The notes beneath the pieces were generated by a model that saw only the letters and a list, made by a program, of their open reading frames with translations, was not told where the DNA came from and ran no database searches. This document shows, piece after piece, positions 1 to 11,255 of a stretch of DNA of 64,000 nt. The translations under genes and the position numbers were made by a program. Source of the stretch: Batillaria attramentaria (taxonomy: Eukaryota; Mollusca; Gastropoda; Batillariidae); assembly GCA_018292915.2 (NCBI GenBank), contig JACVVK020000446.1, positions 436,001 to 500,000 on the forward strand. The letters are read 5' to 3'. The first letter of the stretch is position 1; every line of letters begins with the position of its first letter.

Positions 1-402
1 ACAAATACGCAACTGGTCATTAAACACCAAAGGGTTATTGAGTGTACAACATCCACATTATTTTGTTATAGGAGCACAGGGCAGACGACGCAAGGGAGAT
101 AACAAGTTCTGTAAACTGGTACGAGAACTGGAATTAGTCGGTCATTCCTGTGGAAATTCCATGGTAAATATCACAAACATCAAGCAGCCTGTCTCAGGAC
201 ACATAAATGCAAGTAAATTATGAACTACAGATTATATTTATCCCTACTTTACGGTAGGCACTACAGTGCGCTCCTTGACGTGCTCATCTAAATCCACAAA
301 CGAGTTCTCTTATTTTTACATCGGCTTACTTCCGGTTAGTGGCCAGCTTGCTTGAACGAATCGGCAGGATGAAGCTTCGGTCCGGTTTTCCATGAATTCA
401 CC
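1..402. other. 5' flank of the pleckstrin gene
   Basis: No coding region is supported here. The stretch ends at the first pleckstrin start codon and should hold the 5'UTR and proximal promoter. No TATA box stands out close to the start. The small open frames are short and lack splice or codon support. Confidence 0.4.
328..335 (+). promoter_or_regulatory. ETS-type site ACTTCCGG upstream of pleckstrin
   Basis: The octamer ACTTCCGG matches the classic ETS/GABP promoter site and lies 68 bp before the start codon. Such sites are common in TATA-less animal promoters. Function here is inferred from position and sequence only. Confidence 0.3.
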
Positions 403-450
403 ATGGACAGGGAACAGAGCGGTCTTATGTGTGGGTACTTGTTGATACAG
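403..450 (+). CDS. PLEK: Pleckstrin exon 1 (start codon, PH1 strand 1)
   Basis: Encodes MDREQSGLMCGYLLIQ and ends at a strong donor (CAG|GTGAGT), phase 0. GYL-hydrophobic is the usual opening of a PH domain, and the next exon continues it in frame. Confidence 0.82.
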
Positions 451-3400
451 GTGAGTCAACATCTTTCACATATCGGCTGTTTTGAATTGTCTTCGTAAAT
501 GGGCGGCTTTTTAAGTGAAAGCTGTGTGGTGGTGTCTTTATCTGTCCTTGTTTGTTGTTATTCGGGAGGTGTCCGAGTTGTGTTTTTATAAATTTCTGAG
601 TGTGGTCGCCTACTCACATCTTGCGCCGCAGTTTGACCTGTAGAGAGCTTGTGTTTAAAGAGTGAGGCTAGAGGGTGTGCATACTATGCAAGCGTGCTCG
701 ACAGAAACATTTCAAGCGACAGGAGGGGATTGGGGACAAATTGCAGGGAATGGGTTGCCTGGGGGTGTGTGGCTTCAGGCGATGCACCTACGTCCTGGTA
801 GGAAGTACGCCGGCCGTTGGACTTGGAGGTAGGGGGGTAGGCTTGAGCACGATTGCCAGTGTATGTTGTGATTTTACCTGCATTTCTTGTACTTTGAAAA
901 TTGTCAGATTCGGTGCACTGCATGGTAAAGTGATGCTTTTGGTTTGCATACATGTAGTGGATTGAAGTACATGTACTGTGTGTGTGGGGTGGGGGGGGGG
1001 TGCGTGGAGTAAACACTCATCTAGACGCTCCAATTAAAAAAAACACCTATGCAGTCTTGTATGCCCATGCAGTCATTTATGATTAAATGAAACAGGTTGA
1101 CTAGTTTCATACTATGCACATGCACACTCCTGATAACCCACCTCAAAGTTAAGCCCATGCTGTTGCCTGGAAACATGCCATTCAGGTCAACATACATGTA
1201 CGTAAATGCCAGGTTGTTGAGTAACTTGTGTGCAAGTCATGCTCAGGCTCATTTATTCAGGCATTAGCTATTCATGGATGTGTCACGGTGAATCACCCTA
1301 CACACAGACTGATTGATTTGATTTGATTGCTGTGACTTTGTGTGCTCATACTTTCTTTGGATTGTAATGAACAGAGCTCTGAAGACTCCGTTTTCTACAG
1401 GTCTTGATATTCTACAGGTCTTGATAAAAAATAAAAAATAAATCAGATGCTAAAGTTGATAGTAAACTTCATTTTGTTCAAAGGATTTTTCCCCCAAGTG
1501 TATTTCACCCACCGATGTGCTAGTGTTGTGTAGTAATAACTTGCTAAGCAGTCAAAACTAGCTAAAAGCTGCATGCACACTGACGGAGTTTGAGAGCTGA
1601 CTAGTACAGACAGTAAATAAGTGATTGTTAGACTTCTTCTGGGTAACCCCAAAACAGTAAGTTTTTTCCTATTAAAAAATAATTACGGTGTTTGTCTGTC
1701 CTGTAGGAGTAATCTGGCTAATCGTCTGCAGAAGGTGATGAAGTTAGTTAGTTAGTTATTTAGGGCTTAACTCCGCACAAGCAACAAAGGCTAATTCGCG
1801 GCTAGCAGAAGGCGATGAAGAGTTCAGGCCATACAAGTCATATGATTCAGATAATCATTTTTCTGAATTACCTTTCATGCACATTTTAGTTTTAATGTGT
1901 AAAATTGTACCGCTAAATCATTTGACTGTGTGCTGTCCTGTGTCTCAAGAGTTCAGGCCATACAAGTCATATGATTCAGATAATCATTTTTCTGAATTAC
2001 CTTTCACGCACACTTCAGTTTTAATGTGTAAAATTGTACCGCTAAATCATTTGGGTGTATGCTGTCCTGTGTCTCTTCTATTACAGACCCTAAAGAAGAA
2101 ATGGAAAGCACGGTGGTTTGTGCTGAGTGAAGACCAGTTGAGCTGCTACCACAAACAAAACAAGTCAGTTGTCATCAACTCTCTGCCTCTCAGTGGCTGC
2201 TCCATCACCTCCCCATGCAATGACTTGGCTGACACAAACACACAGGTCAGTTGGTTGGTGCTGTCAGGTTTGTTTTATAGGCGACTCAGCTAACACATTG
2301 TAGGTATATTATTACTGCAGGGTTCCCACGCTGCCCTAAAAGGCCTGGAATTTCAAGACCCCCATTTAGGGCCCCCTAAAAGGCCCTAAAAATCGAAGTA
2401 AAGGCCCTAAAATCTGAAACTTGAGAGTTAAAAAAATAAAAGGGGGCGACAGAAAGCGTTTGGACACAAATTTCCGATCTTACGGATTGTGTGCTGTATG
2501 ACAGTGCTCCCAGATATGTATGTGCAGTACTTATCACTGATAGCATTGTCATACATTTCATTTTAATTGGATGCGTATTACCCTTGGTCAGACAAACTGG
2601 TGTGAAGATACTTCATCCGTTTGCTAAATTTTTGGGCCCTAAAAAGGCCCTAAATTTTGGTATGAAAAAGGAGTGGGAACCCTGATTAGGTAATACAGTC
2701 AAACCTGTGTAAGGCGGTCAGCCAAGGGACTAGGCCAAACTGGCCGCCTTAGACAGGTGACCGGATTTATCCAGTGTGGCATGTCAACAGCTAGCATGTC
2801 AGGGGATCCTCTGGGGTGACCAGGTTAGACAGTGGCATGGCTTATACAGGTGACCGCCTTGGCAGGTTCGACTGTATTAGAACTGCTAATAGTACATGCA
2901 CTGTCAAACTGCACCATTTGGTGTCCCTTGTACCAGGAGATAGTCTTTTTCATTTGTTTGTTTTTGTGAGGGTGTTTGGGGGGGGGGGGGGTCAACCTTT
3001 TCATAGAGAAGTCAAAGGTCCAGCTCATAAAACAGGGTTGCTCAGCAGGGATGTCGATCACGTACAGCTGAGGGTATAATACCTCTTGAGGTTGAAAATC
3101 ACGTAATCAAATCTTGAGCTGAGGGTATGAACACGCACACCATCACTGCATTGAGGGTATGAGCACGTACGCTTTTTTCTGTCAGTGCGTATCTCAGCCG
3201 CGAATTAGTCTTTGTGGCTTGCGCGGCTTTAAGCCCATAAAAACTCACCCTGTCAGTGCGTATCGTCACGTAGAGGTTTTAAGCTGTGGAGGTATGCGCC
3301 AGAACATTGCGTAATGCCATGTATTTTCTCACACCTGTGTGATGTCAGTCTACAATCATACAGTAGAAACTTGATTGAGCGACCGTTTTTGGTCGGCACG

Positions 3401-6400
3401 GACTGTTTTTCTTCTTTCAAACGACCGACCACCTGCAGTACGCGACCACTATTCTGCTTGCAAAACGACCCCGCGTCTCTGTTGTGGGCGACCACAGCTG
3501 GCCGAGTTGGCGCTTCACACTTCGCCGGCAGCCGATAAATTTACCTCCGACCGCCCAGGGCACTTGGGCTGACACTACCCGCGACCCGCCGCTTGGACCC
3601 ACCCCCTACTGTGCACGCGTGACCTCGGACAAAGACAGGGCAATTAGCGCGTCGCCCGCTAAACACGACTGCAGTTCTGCGGGTTGTGGTCACCTCATCC
3701 GCCAGTTCCGACGCCCTTTACACCTGTCAAATCACCGACCATTGTTTCCACAAGACACCCTATCACACGCATCTCAGTGTTTCTTTGTGTGCCAATGCGT
3801 GTGAGCGAATTAAGGCGGATAGTTGATAGGTATGGTGTGGTTCCTAATCCTCCATGTTTTTGTTTTTGACGAGAGAAAACGGAAACTGCCGCTGGAAATT
3901 CAGTCGGACTAAACAGCGTTTTGACACATAGCAAATCTGCATCGCCGGGATGTCAGTGTACGTCGTTTGTACATGTGTGTGTGTGTGTGTGTCATTGCCA
4001 CCGTGACGGTGAGAGAGAGAGATGGAAGAAAAGCTAAAAGCAAAAGAACAACTGTTCAAAATAGTAAATATTGGACAGAGTGTTGTGAGTGAGTGTGTAT
4101 GCATGTACTTATTATGTATGGTGGTGTGCATGCGTGCAAGCTTGCGCACATATGTATGTATGTGGGTGGCTCTTGTTGTTGTCGTCATTGGTCTCGCATA
4201 ACTTGACAGTTTCATTACAGGGTCTGTTCAAGCTGAGTACACCAGATGGAGATGAGCTGTATTTCCAGTCCGCCGGTCCAGCAGATCGAGATAGTTGGGC
4301 CCACGCAATTGTGGCAGTCATTCGATCTCTCTCTACCACAACACAGGTATGTCCGTCAGTCACTTTGTACAACCACTTTGAATTTGGCTACAGTAGTTGG
4401 GCTGTGCACTTTCGAGTACATGTACATGTATGTTGAATTTCTGGTACAGCTCGCTTTTAGTGTTCTGTGAAACCAGTTACATAGGCTGGAGAACACGGCA
4501 CTATTCCGATGGCATATCTTTGATTTTTTTTTTTTCTTTTTCTTTTTTTGCTGCCCCAACTCTTTTTGCCAGCTCCAGTGGTGTTCCTCCCAGGTCATGG
4601 GTGGAATCCACGGAGGGCTCGAAGGCTGGGGCAATTTTTTTTAATTATGCATGATGATGGAGATGAGGATGATGGTAAGATGATGCTATGGAGGTCCATG
4701 TGGTTTGGGACTGCGGGACAGAGCCGCATTCCACGCTTCCTGTCATAAATATCCCAGCGTTCACCAGGCCCGGGAACTACGGCACCTGCGGTGCCGGCCG
4801 TGTAATCATCCACATCATAAGACGTGTCATACCAAGGGAAGCACCACCGAAGTCGCACCCGTGTAGTGGGTGAATCTCGGCTGTGTGGCAACAGCCTCCC
4901 CATTGGGCTCATAGCACACCCGCTCTGGGTAGGAGCCGACCTAGGTAGGAAAAATCCCGCTTGTCTCGGCTGGGATTCGAACCCGGGTCTCCCGGTCCAT
5001 GGTCCGAAGTGCTAACCACTACACTACAGGGGCCGGTATATCTGTGAATTCTGTTGGAAGTGTGTTTTTTAAAAAGTTTTTGTTTCTGTTTTTGACTTCC
5101 AGATATCCCATGACAAACTGCCTTTTCAGGACTTCAGGGCGTACGCAAATGTGAGGTAAGGTATTTGCGTGGCATCTGCTCATTCCTCTTATTATTATTA
5201 AATGTACGTAGATCATACTGATATGTCAAATATGAATTAATCTGGATCACTGTAGTTATCAGACTTTGGCCTCCTAGATTGCACATGCTGCGCGCTTTAA
5301 TAGACAGTGCACATGCTAAAAGCTTCTGCGGAAATTTTAATAGATCTGCTGCTTTTGTTCCAGTGAGATAATCGGTGCTTTACAAGATCCTGATGCAGGC
5401 ATCGCCACAGCAAACCATCTGAGATCAGGGGTCCTCTACAAGAATTGTTTTAAAGGTATGCTACGACTTTTTTGGTTTTCTTTTGTGTCTGTCTGTTTAT
5501 GTGTGTTTATGTGTGTGTGTGTGTGTGTGTTGTTGTTGTTGTTGGGTTTGTTGTTGTTGTTTTTTTTTGGTGGGGGGAGGGTGGGGGGATCCAAACCCCA
5601 GAAGGGGGTGGGTTCTGGCCTGTTTGTTTCGTTTACCCCCATCCCCCTAAGCCCCCCAATTTTTTATTTATTTTTTTTAATCAGCAAAATGTATGACAGT
5701 ATTCAGGGGGGGGGGGGGGGGGGGGGTATTAGTGGTATTAGAATATCTTACCCGTATTTGGTATTTAACCTTGTAAATTGATTTCCAGGTAGTGAAATAG
5801 TTGATTGGCTCTTGCGTTGGTCACTGGTGCGGAACCGAGCAAACGGTGGTGCTATGGCGCAGACTCTGATGAAACTGGGTCATCTTCAGCAAGTCTCACT
5901 CAAAGATGGGTCCACAGTCAGCCTCAAGTTCTCCGACTCCGACAAACTCTACAGATTTGTGAGTCCCCGTTTTATGCATTTGTGTTCAGTTTTGTTCCTA
6001 ATAGTTTGGAATCGTAGTTTAATGCATTTTGCACTGGAGAACACGGCAGAGTGTGAATTAGACATTTTGAAGACGTTTCTCTGTGTCTCTGTCTCCCTCT
6101 CTGTCTCTTTCTTGTTGTGTGTGTGTATGTGTGTACGTGTGTGTGTGTGTATGTGTGTGTAAAGTTTCATGTTCCAGTTCTAAGTATGTTTGATCATTTG
6201 GGTTTTTTTTTTTTTATTTGTTTGTTTGTTTTTCAAAACGGCATGTTTGAAAATTGGTCGCAAGAGAAAAACTTCTACTGTTTACAAATAAAGCTCTCTC
6301 TCTCTCAGTCTCTCTCTCTCTCAGTCTCTCTCTCTCTCTCTCTCTCTCATTTTATGTAGAGAGTGCACATCGCTTTATTCACTTGTGCATCACATAAATA

Positions 6401-8374
6401 TAAACCTTATAAATAGGAGTCGAGCAGCTTGGTTGCTGATGTGGCTGTTTTTCCTTCCAGTTCATATGATAACTTGCAGGCGTAAGAAATAGTCGAGCAT
6501 TGCTGAACAGTACATAAGGTTTTGTACGTGTTACACACACATTCAAATGTATATAATAATAATTATGGTTTGTTTTTTTCAGACCTCTGTCAACATGAGT
6601 GCTAAACGGAATAGTTTTTATGACAGTACAGACAGTGATTCCAGCTCTTCTGATGAGGATGACGACGATGTAGGTGATGAAGGGAAACCCAAGAAAGGTC
6701 GATTGTTGAAGCAGTCCTTCCTGGCCAAGAAGGTACGAATAGTTTCTGTTGGTATTGGAGTAGTCAGTGTTTGCTTGCTGAGCTACAGAGCAACTGAACA
6801 GCTTTCACGGCAAAGCGTGGGTTCATAAGACATAAGATATTTTATTCAATCCCATAAAAACAATCCAAGGCGGAGACAGTCAGTGTTACCGCTAGCGCAG
6901 CACCACACACTTCAATCCCACTTCAAGCTTGTGATATGTGCATACTGGTTTTCCATGACTACCGGGCTGCTTATAGGGGGTGTCTCTTCCGGTTGTCCAG
7001 CTTTCCTTCCCCAAGAGCATTGAAAAATAGGATAGGTATTGAGTGGTGCTGCACCACAGCGACACGCTTTTCCCGGAGGCAGCAGCCTGAATTTCCCCAA
7101 AGGGACAATAAAGTAGATTTTTTTTTAAACAAACACAATGGCTCGCTACCGTCTGTATTCGGCAACAATGATAAAGGCAATTTCTTCACACAAAGCGCCA
7201 CGAGCTGAACCAGCATACACGCTCATATGAGACATGCAGATTCACTGACACACTGGGCATTTCTTACATGTGACAGCAGGTTTCCCTGTAGCTCAGTGTG
7301 TGAAAATGGCCCACCCCATATTGACCTCTGTATCAACATCAGCATAATTCTTGATTGATAATTGTCTTTTACAGAAAACTTTGAGAAAGGGCTGGAGAGT
7401 GGTGAAAGTGCGACTCCAGGACGCCCCAAAGGCCCTGCAATATTACAGAGCTTCGTATTCTTCAGTAAGATTAGTGTTTTGTGTTCTTGAGTTAATGAAT
7501 TCTGTGTGTGTGTGTTGGGGGGGGGGGGGGCACTACTTGTTTGAGTTTTTATCACAATATGTTGTTGATATCTGTTGTTGGTTGTCCACATCACAGAGGT
7601 ATGTATACACATCTTTTTCTTTTTTTTTCCAGTGTGTTGATGACAAGTTCCCGTCCAAAACTTTCCTGATGGAAGGGAGCACAGTCACAGAGGCTGTAAA
7701 ACACTCCAGTAAAGGTGTGTGTCTTTGTCATGCTAGGATTCTGTCGTTATTCTGTTGTTGACAAGGGGATTTGGTCTAGTGGTTAAGGTATCTGACTTCG
7801 GATCCTGAGCCGCCTGGCTCGAATCCCTGGAGGCCAGGAATTTGGATGAACATTTCCTTTCCACATCGATTCAAAATCACGTGCACACTTGTTTACAGTG
7901 CCAGTCATGCACAAATATCATGTGTGCACACTAAAAATCCCATGTTTCGAAGAAGAGGAGGCTGTGGCCGATGGACTGGAAAACAGAAATTCTGTTCACC
8001 AGTGTGAATACCAGGGTGAAGGTTTGCACGTAAAATATAATGAGCATTTCAGAAGAGAGAGAGAAGTTTACCATCTCATACCATACCATTATGCCTGCAT
8101 CACAACACATTTTGATGTGTTTGTGTGTGTGTGTGTGTGTGTGACAGCAGTCATCAAATTATTCTGTTTTGGGCCTAATATTTTTCCATTCAAAAATACA
8201 TGTGCAGGGGCCAGCTCCCGATCACCTAGTTACCGGCTGTGTATCCGCACCCCAAAGAACAAGACCGTGACCTTGCAGATGAAAGACGAACAAGAAAAAC
8301 AGGAGTGGCTGACCTTGCTGCAGGATTCGAAACCGAGCACATCTGGCAGTCCGAACCGAGCCAAGCCCCAATAG
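403..8374 (+). CDS. PLEK: Pleckstrin family protein (PH-DEP-PH), 10 coding exons
   Basis: Coding exons are 403-450, 2087-2245, 4221-4346, 5103-5155, 5364-5455, 5789-5958, 6583-6732, 7375-7464, 7633-7714 and 8208-8374. All introns are GT-AG, all phases agree, and the sum is 1137 nt (378 aa; vertebrate pleckstrins are about 350). Residues ~10-106 form PH1, with basic strand KKKWKARWFVL and C-terminal helix Trp95. Residues ~128-216 form a DEP domain ending in the segment SEIVDWLL...GHLQ. Residues 229-246 are an acidic Ser/Asp linker. Residues ~255-368 form PH2 with helix Trp357. Pleckstrins bind phosphoinositides at membranes and link PKC/PI3K signalling to actin. The start is the first ATG in a good context (CACCATGG). 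PLEK and PLEK2 are not separable here. Exon 1 rests mainly on its fit to the PH start (GYLLIQ) and phase 0. Confidence 0.93.
1728..1820 (-). mobile_element. Element D copy with 16-bp target-site duplication
   Basis: The 61-bp insert 1744-1804 is flanked by GCAGAAGGTGATGAAG (1728-1743) and GCAGAAGGCGATGAAG (1805-1820), one mismatch in 16. Read on the minus strand it is AGCCGCGAA...CTTTGTTGCTTG...TTAAGCCCTAAA followed by (TAAC)n, a short retroposed tail. It lies in pleckstrin intron 1. Confidence 0.8.
1820..2075 (+). repeat. 129-bp tandem duplication next to pleckstrin exon 2
   Basis: Two near-identical 129-bp units start at 1820 and 1949, both with GAGTTCAGGCCATACAAGTC. The second ends about 12 bp before the exon 2 boundary, so the 3' end of intron 1 has been doubled. 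Confidence 0.88.
2087..2245 (+). CDS. PLEK: Pleckstrin exon 2 (PH1 core)
   Basis: Acceptor TATTACAG, donor CACAG|GTCAGT, 53 codons in phase 0. It carries the PH1 strands including KARWFVL and the SPC segment typical of pleckstrin PH1. Confidence 0.95.
2318..2684. mobile_element. hAT-like MITE with perfect 12-bp inverted ends
   Basis: Ends are CAGGGTTCCCAC and GTGGGAACCCTG, exact inverse complements, 367 bp apart. CAGGG termini are typical of hAT elements. The inside is rich in GGCCCTAAA motifs and has no coding capacity. A clean 8-bp TSD is not visible; only ATTA matches. Confidence 0.78.
2694..2876. mobile_element. Mariner/Tc1-like MITE with TA duplication
   Basis: A 183-bp element with imperfect ~26-bp inverted ends. 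The left end begins TACAGTCAAACCTG and the right end reads TACAGTCGAACCTG on the other strand; both continue into AAGGCGGTCA. Flanking TA dinucleotides fit mariner-type insertion. It starts 9 bp after the hAT-like MITE. Confidence 0.78.
3193..3245 (-). repeat. Degraded element D fragment
   Basis: AGCCGCGAATTAGTCTTTG, GGCTTGCGCGGC and TTAAGCCCATAAA match element D elsewhere in the window. Lies in pleckstrin intron 2. No TSD was found. Confidence 0.55.
3355..3740. other. GC-rich block in pleckstrin intron 2, possible old MITE
   Basis: A CpG- and CGACC-rich stretch unlike its AT-rich surroundings, starting with ACAGTAGAAACTTGATTGAG, which resembles a mariner MITE end. No matching right end was found and the open frames lack homology. 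Confidence 0.25.
4221..4346 (+). CDS. PLEK: Pleckstrin exon 3 (end of PH1)
   Basis: 42 codons, phase 0 to 0. It contains the ELYFQSAG strand and the RDSWAHAI helix with the conserved PH tryptophan. Confidence 0.95.
4514..5047 (-). mobile_element. SINE family A, copy 1
   Basis: tRNA-derived SINE of about 510 bp on the minus strand, with T-rich start at 4524 (its poly(A) tail) and tRNA-like head near 4960-5037. Box A reads TAGTGTAGTGG and box B GGTTCGAATCC. Imperfect TSD ATATCTTTGA/ATATCTGTGA. In pleckstrin intron 3. Confidence 0.85.
5103..5155 (+). CDS. PLEK: Pleckstrin exon 4 (PH1-DEP linker)
   Basis: 53 nt ending in phase 2 at GTGAG|GTAAG. Encodes ISHDKLPFQDFRAYANVS across the junction. 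A SINE in the preceding intron ends about 65 bp upstream of this exon. Confidence 0.88.
5364..5455 (+). CDS. PLEK: Pleckstrin exon 5 (start of DEP)
   Basis: 92 nt, enters in phase 2 and leaves in phase 1. Encodes EIIGALQDPDAGI and the GVLYKNCFKG stretch that leads into the DEP helix. Confidence 0.93.
5789..5958 (+). CDS. PLEK: Pleckstrin exon 6 (DEP core)
   Basis: 170 nt. Contains SEIVDWLLRW, the Ala-rich helix, GHLQQV and FSDSDKLYRF, the DEP core of pleckstrins. Donor GTGAGT. Confidence 0.95.
6583..6732 (+). CDS. PLEK: Pleckstrin exon 7 (acidic linker, start of PH2)
   Basis: 50 codons, phase 0. Holds a Ser/Asp/Glu run (DSTDSDSSSSDEDDDD) and then KGRLLKQS, the opening strand of PH2. The acidic serines could be CK2 targets, which is inference. 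Confidence 0.93.
7375..7464 (+). CDS. PLEK: Pleckstrin exon 8 (PH2)
   Basis: 30 codons, phase 0. Encodes LRKGWRVVKVRL and ALQYYRAS, the second and third PH2 strands. Acceptor TTTTACAG, donor GTAAGA. Confidence 0.94.
7633..7714 (+). CDS. PLEK: Pleckstrin exon 9 (PH2)
   Basis: 82 nt, leaves in phase 1. Encodes the segment from CVDDKFPSKTF to KHSSK within PH2. Confidence 0.92.
7761..8095 (+). mobile_element. SINE family E, copy 1
   Basis: A tRNA-like head with box A TGGTCTAGTGG (7772) and box B GGCTCGAATCC is followed by about 250 bp of body. A second copy lies at 43082-43282 on the minus strand. Located in the last pleckstrin intron. Confidence 0.6.
8208..8374 (+). CDS. PLEK: Pleckstrin exon 10 (end of PH2, stop)
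   Basis: Enters in phase 1 after TGTGCAG. Contains YRLCIRTPKNKTVTL and the KQEWLTLL helix, then a short Ser/Pro tail and TAG at 8372. Confidence 0.95.
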
Positions 8375-8582
8375 TAGTGGCTCAGAGTGCATTCTTTGTT
8401 GTGGAGGGAAGAGGACAATTTCTTTCTCTGGCTCAAAGTTATCCTCCTGCCTTTGGTCAGTTTTAGATTCTTTGTTGAACCGTTTAGTGACGCTTCCCTG
8501 CAACAGATGGGTTATTGTGTATTGTTTTTGTTTTGTGAAATGGGTTTGCCTATGAAGGGAAATATTCTACTGTGCAACATAA

Positions 8583-8613
<31 letters not shown>

Positions 8614-9680
8614 CATGATTCGGTGAGCAGCAAAACAACTTAATCCAAATTTGAAGTTGCCATGCTGTGGTCAGTGTCAGTTTAAAAGTTGCATCTTACA
8701 CACCAAATGTGGTGTTAAGCTTTCGGATGTGCACAACGTAAATCAGACAAGGAGAAATTGGTTGGGAGAGGGGGGGGAAAGGGGGGGGGGGTTGAAAATT
8801 CTAATGTACAGCAAACCATGGGGGAAACAATTTACATGTTGACATACCAAAACAGAGGTGATTCTCTGCAAATGTTTTTTTTCTGTGTCTTCTGAGCGTA
8901 GCGTTGGCCCTCACCTAGCCAGTGGTAGCCATCTCTTACCCGATTGCTACAGTGTTCTGTTTATGCATTGGCGCGTCTTCATTGATATGAATATTGGATT
9001 TTATTCCCTTTATTTTGTTGTTTAATGCATCCAAAGAATTCTTTTATGGAGTGACTACACGTACATGTACTTTTTTTCTGTTCTGGCTTTAGCTTCCAGT
9101 ATTTAACCAGATATCAAACTTCTGTGAATGTTTGACGAACAAGCTGGGTGTGTTCTGCCAGTATGCACTCACTGATGAACCAGAAATTATGGTGCTTTTA
9201 TTTAATCATAGACAAATCATTTTTTTTTTTTTTGTTGTTTTTTGCATTTTGTTCTCACTATTGGTGCATTCTATTTTCAGTTCATTTCTTTAAGTTTGGT
9301 TTTATGTTTGGCACTAGTCAGCTGTTTGTCTTTGAATGTTATGCATACTTGTATGTTCTGTAGATGTTGTATTGTGTATTTGTGTATTCACAAATGGTTT
9401 TTTTTTTTTTTTTGTTTGTTTTTTGGATTGATGTTGAGGAGCTGTGGTGGTTTTGTTGATGATCAGTGATAGAATTTGTACAGTGTGTTAATAGAAAGAT
9501 GTATGTCTGTTTGGGAACTCTTCCGGTGTTGATGTGAGTTATCATTTGTTGGGCTTTAGGTATTGTGGGGTATTGTTTTTTGAGCTTTATGTTGTTGTTT
9601 TTTGTTGTTGTTATTGCTTTGTTTTGTTTTCTCTCGTCTTCCTTTTTTTTCTAGACAGTGCTTCGTGAAATAATTGTACT

Positions 9681-10197
9681 TAAAGTATTGTCTGGGCATC
9701 CAAAGTTGTCAGCATAAGAACCAAACTTCGCATCTTCAACTCCAACGTGAAGTCAGTTCTGCTCTACGGATGCGAAACATGGAGGACAACGAAGACGATG
9801 CAGCAGAAGATCCAGACATTTCTCAACACCTGTCTGAGGCGCATCTTCAACATCCGATGGCCAGAGAAGATCCGGAATGAAGAGCTGTGGGAGCGAGCGG
9901 GACAGGAACCAGCGGCCAAGCAGATCCTGCGGAGGAAGTGGGGCTGGATTGGACACACCCTCAGGAAGCCAGCATCCAGCACCACACGCCAAGCCCTGAC
10001 ATGGAACCCGCAGGGGAAAAGGAAGAGAGGCCGGCCTCGCAACAGCTGGAGGCGGGACACTGAGGCAGAGCTATGTAAGCAGGGTACCAACTGGACTGGA
10101 GTGGCAAGACTAGCCCAGAACAGAGTGCGATGGCGAAGGGTTGTCGATGGCCTATGCTCCACGTGGAGCCAAGGGCCTAAGTAAGTAAAGTATTGTC
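9681..10197 (+). mobile_element. 5'-truncated LINE (non-LTR), family 1, copy A
   Basis: The insert 9693-10185 is bounded by an exact 12-bp TSD TAAAGTATTGTC (9681-9692 and 10186-10197). It encodes the last ~160 residues of a non-LTR reverse transcriptase, starting near SVLLYGCETW and including RRIFNIRWPEKIR, WGWIGHTLRK and KRKRGRPRNSW. A stop is followed by a short (TAAG)n tail. The ORF is open, so insertion is recent. It is a fragment, not a host gene. Confidence 0.92.
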
Positions 10198-11255
10198 ATC
10201 ACCGCTGCATATTTAGATGTGCTAGCAAAAGGAAGTGCAATGCATGTTGGGATTTCCCCTTTGCATCCAACACGTTTACAAACTTCACAGTTTTGTGAAG
10301 ACGTGTTCTGAAAAGGAGAATCTATTTGACAGGGATTTTTTTTTTTTTTTTTTTTTTTGATAATGATATGAGGAAAATATTTTATGATTCCCAAAAGGGG
10401 AGGATGTGGCTGGGGGGGGAGGGGGGAGGGGGTTGCTATGTTTTACATGGTCCATCATGCCTGTTGAAAATAATTTGTATATATTGGTACCACTAATATT
10501 CATGTATTCAGGAAAGGGACCAAACAATTGATAGAATATTTTTTAAAATATTGTACGGGGGATGTAGTGCCTTCACTGGCCAGAACATACATGATATTGT
10601 TGCTATTTGTTTGGTGTGGTGCTTATGTATTTTTCTTATTCCTTTCTTTGTTTGTTGTTGGTTTTGTTGTGTTTTTGATGGATGTTATGAAGGTTATGAA
10701 GAACGATAATGTAATTAAAACTAAAAAGGGGAGAAGGTAGCAGATGCATGTTTGTGACTATGAGATTATTTTAAGAAAATATTTCGGGCAGCTGTCCAGA
10801 AATGAGATTAGTTGATATGTCTTTAGAAAAGCTGTGTGCCTACTCTTACACTTGAAAACTTTGTGTTATTCAAAATGTGTCCGTTGAAATGCGTTGTGAA
10901 CAGAAACTTTGGCAAGGTTGTAAGCCATTACCTGAGACTGAATTTTTCTGTGATTTCATATTTCTCGATAGCTTCACAACTTCATGAAATCAAAACTTCT
11001 CTACCAGTGCCTTTAGTGATTCTTTTGTGGCAGCTTAAACTATGAAAAACAGAATCTTCCTTCAGTATGGGAGAGTTCTGCCTTTTGTTCATCCACTTCA
11101 AGGGCATCATGGTGATGGAAAATGAAGAACGGAAGAATAACATCATTCAATGCTTCTATCACAATGGAAATGTAACATTCTCGTGAGAGTTGACGACTAC
11201 CTTTGTATTGAGTCTGTCTTGGTGTCACAAGTTTCAGTAGTGTTACCAGTAGTAT

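Noticed and set aside
9747..10184. 145-aa open frame as a host gene
   Set aside because: Flanking TSD, (TAAG)n tail, RT C-terminal motifs and a near-identical second copy show it is a LINE fragment.
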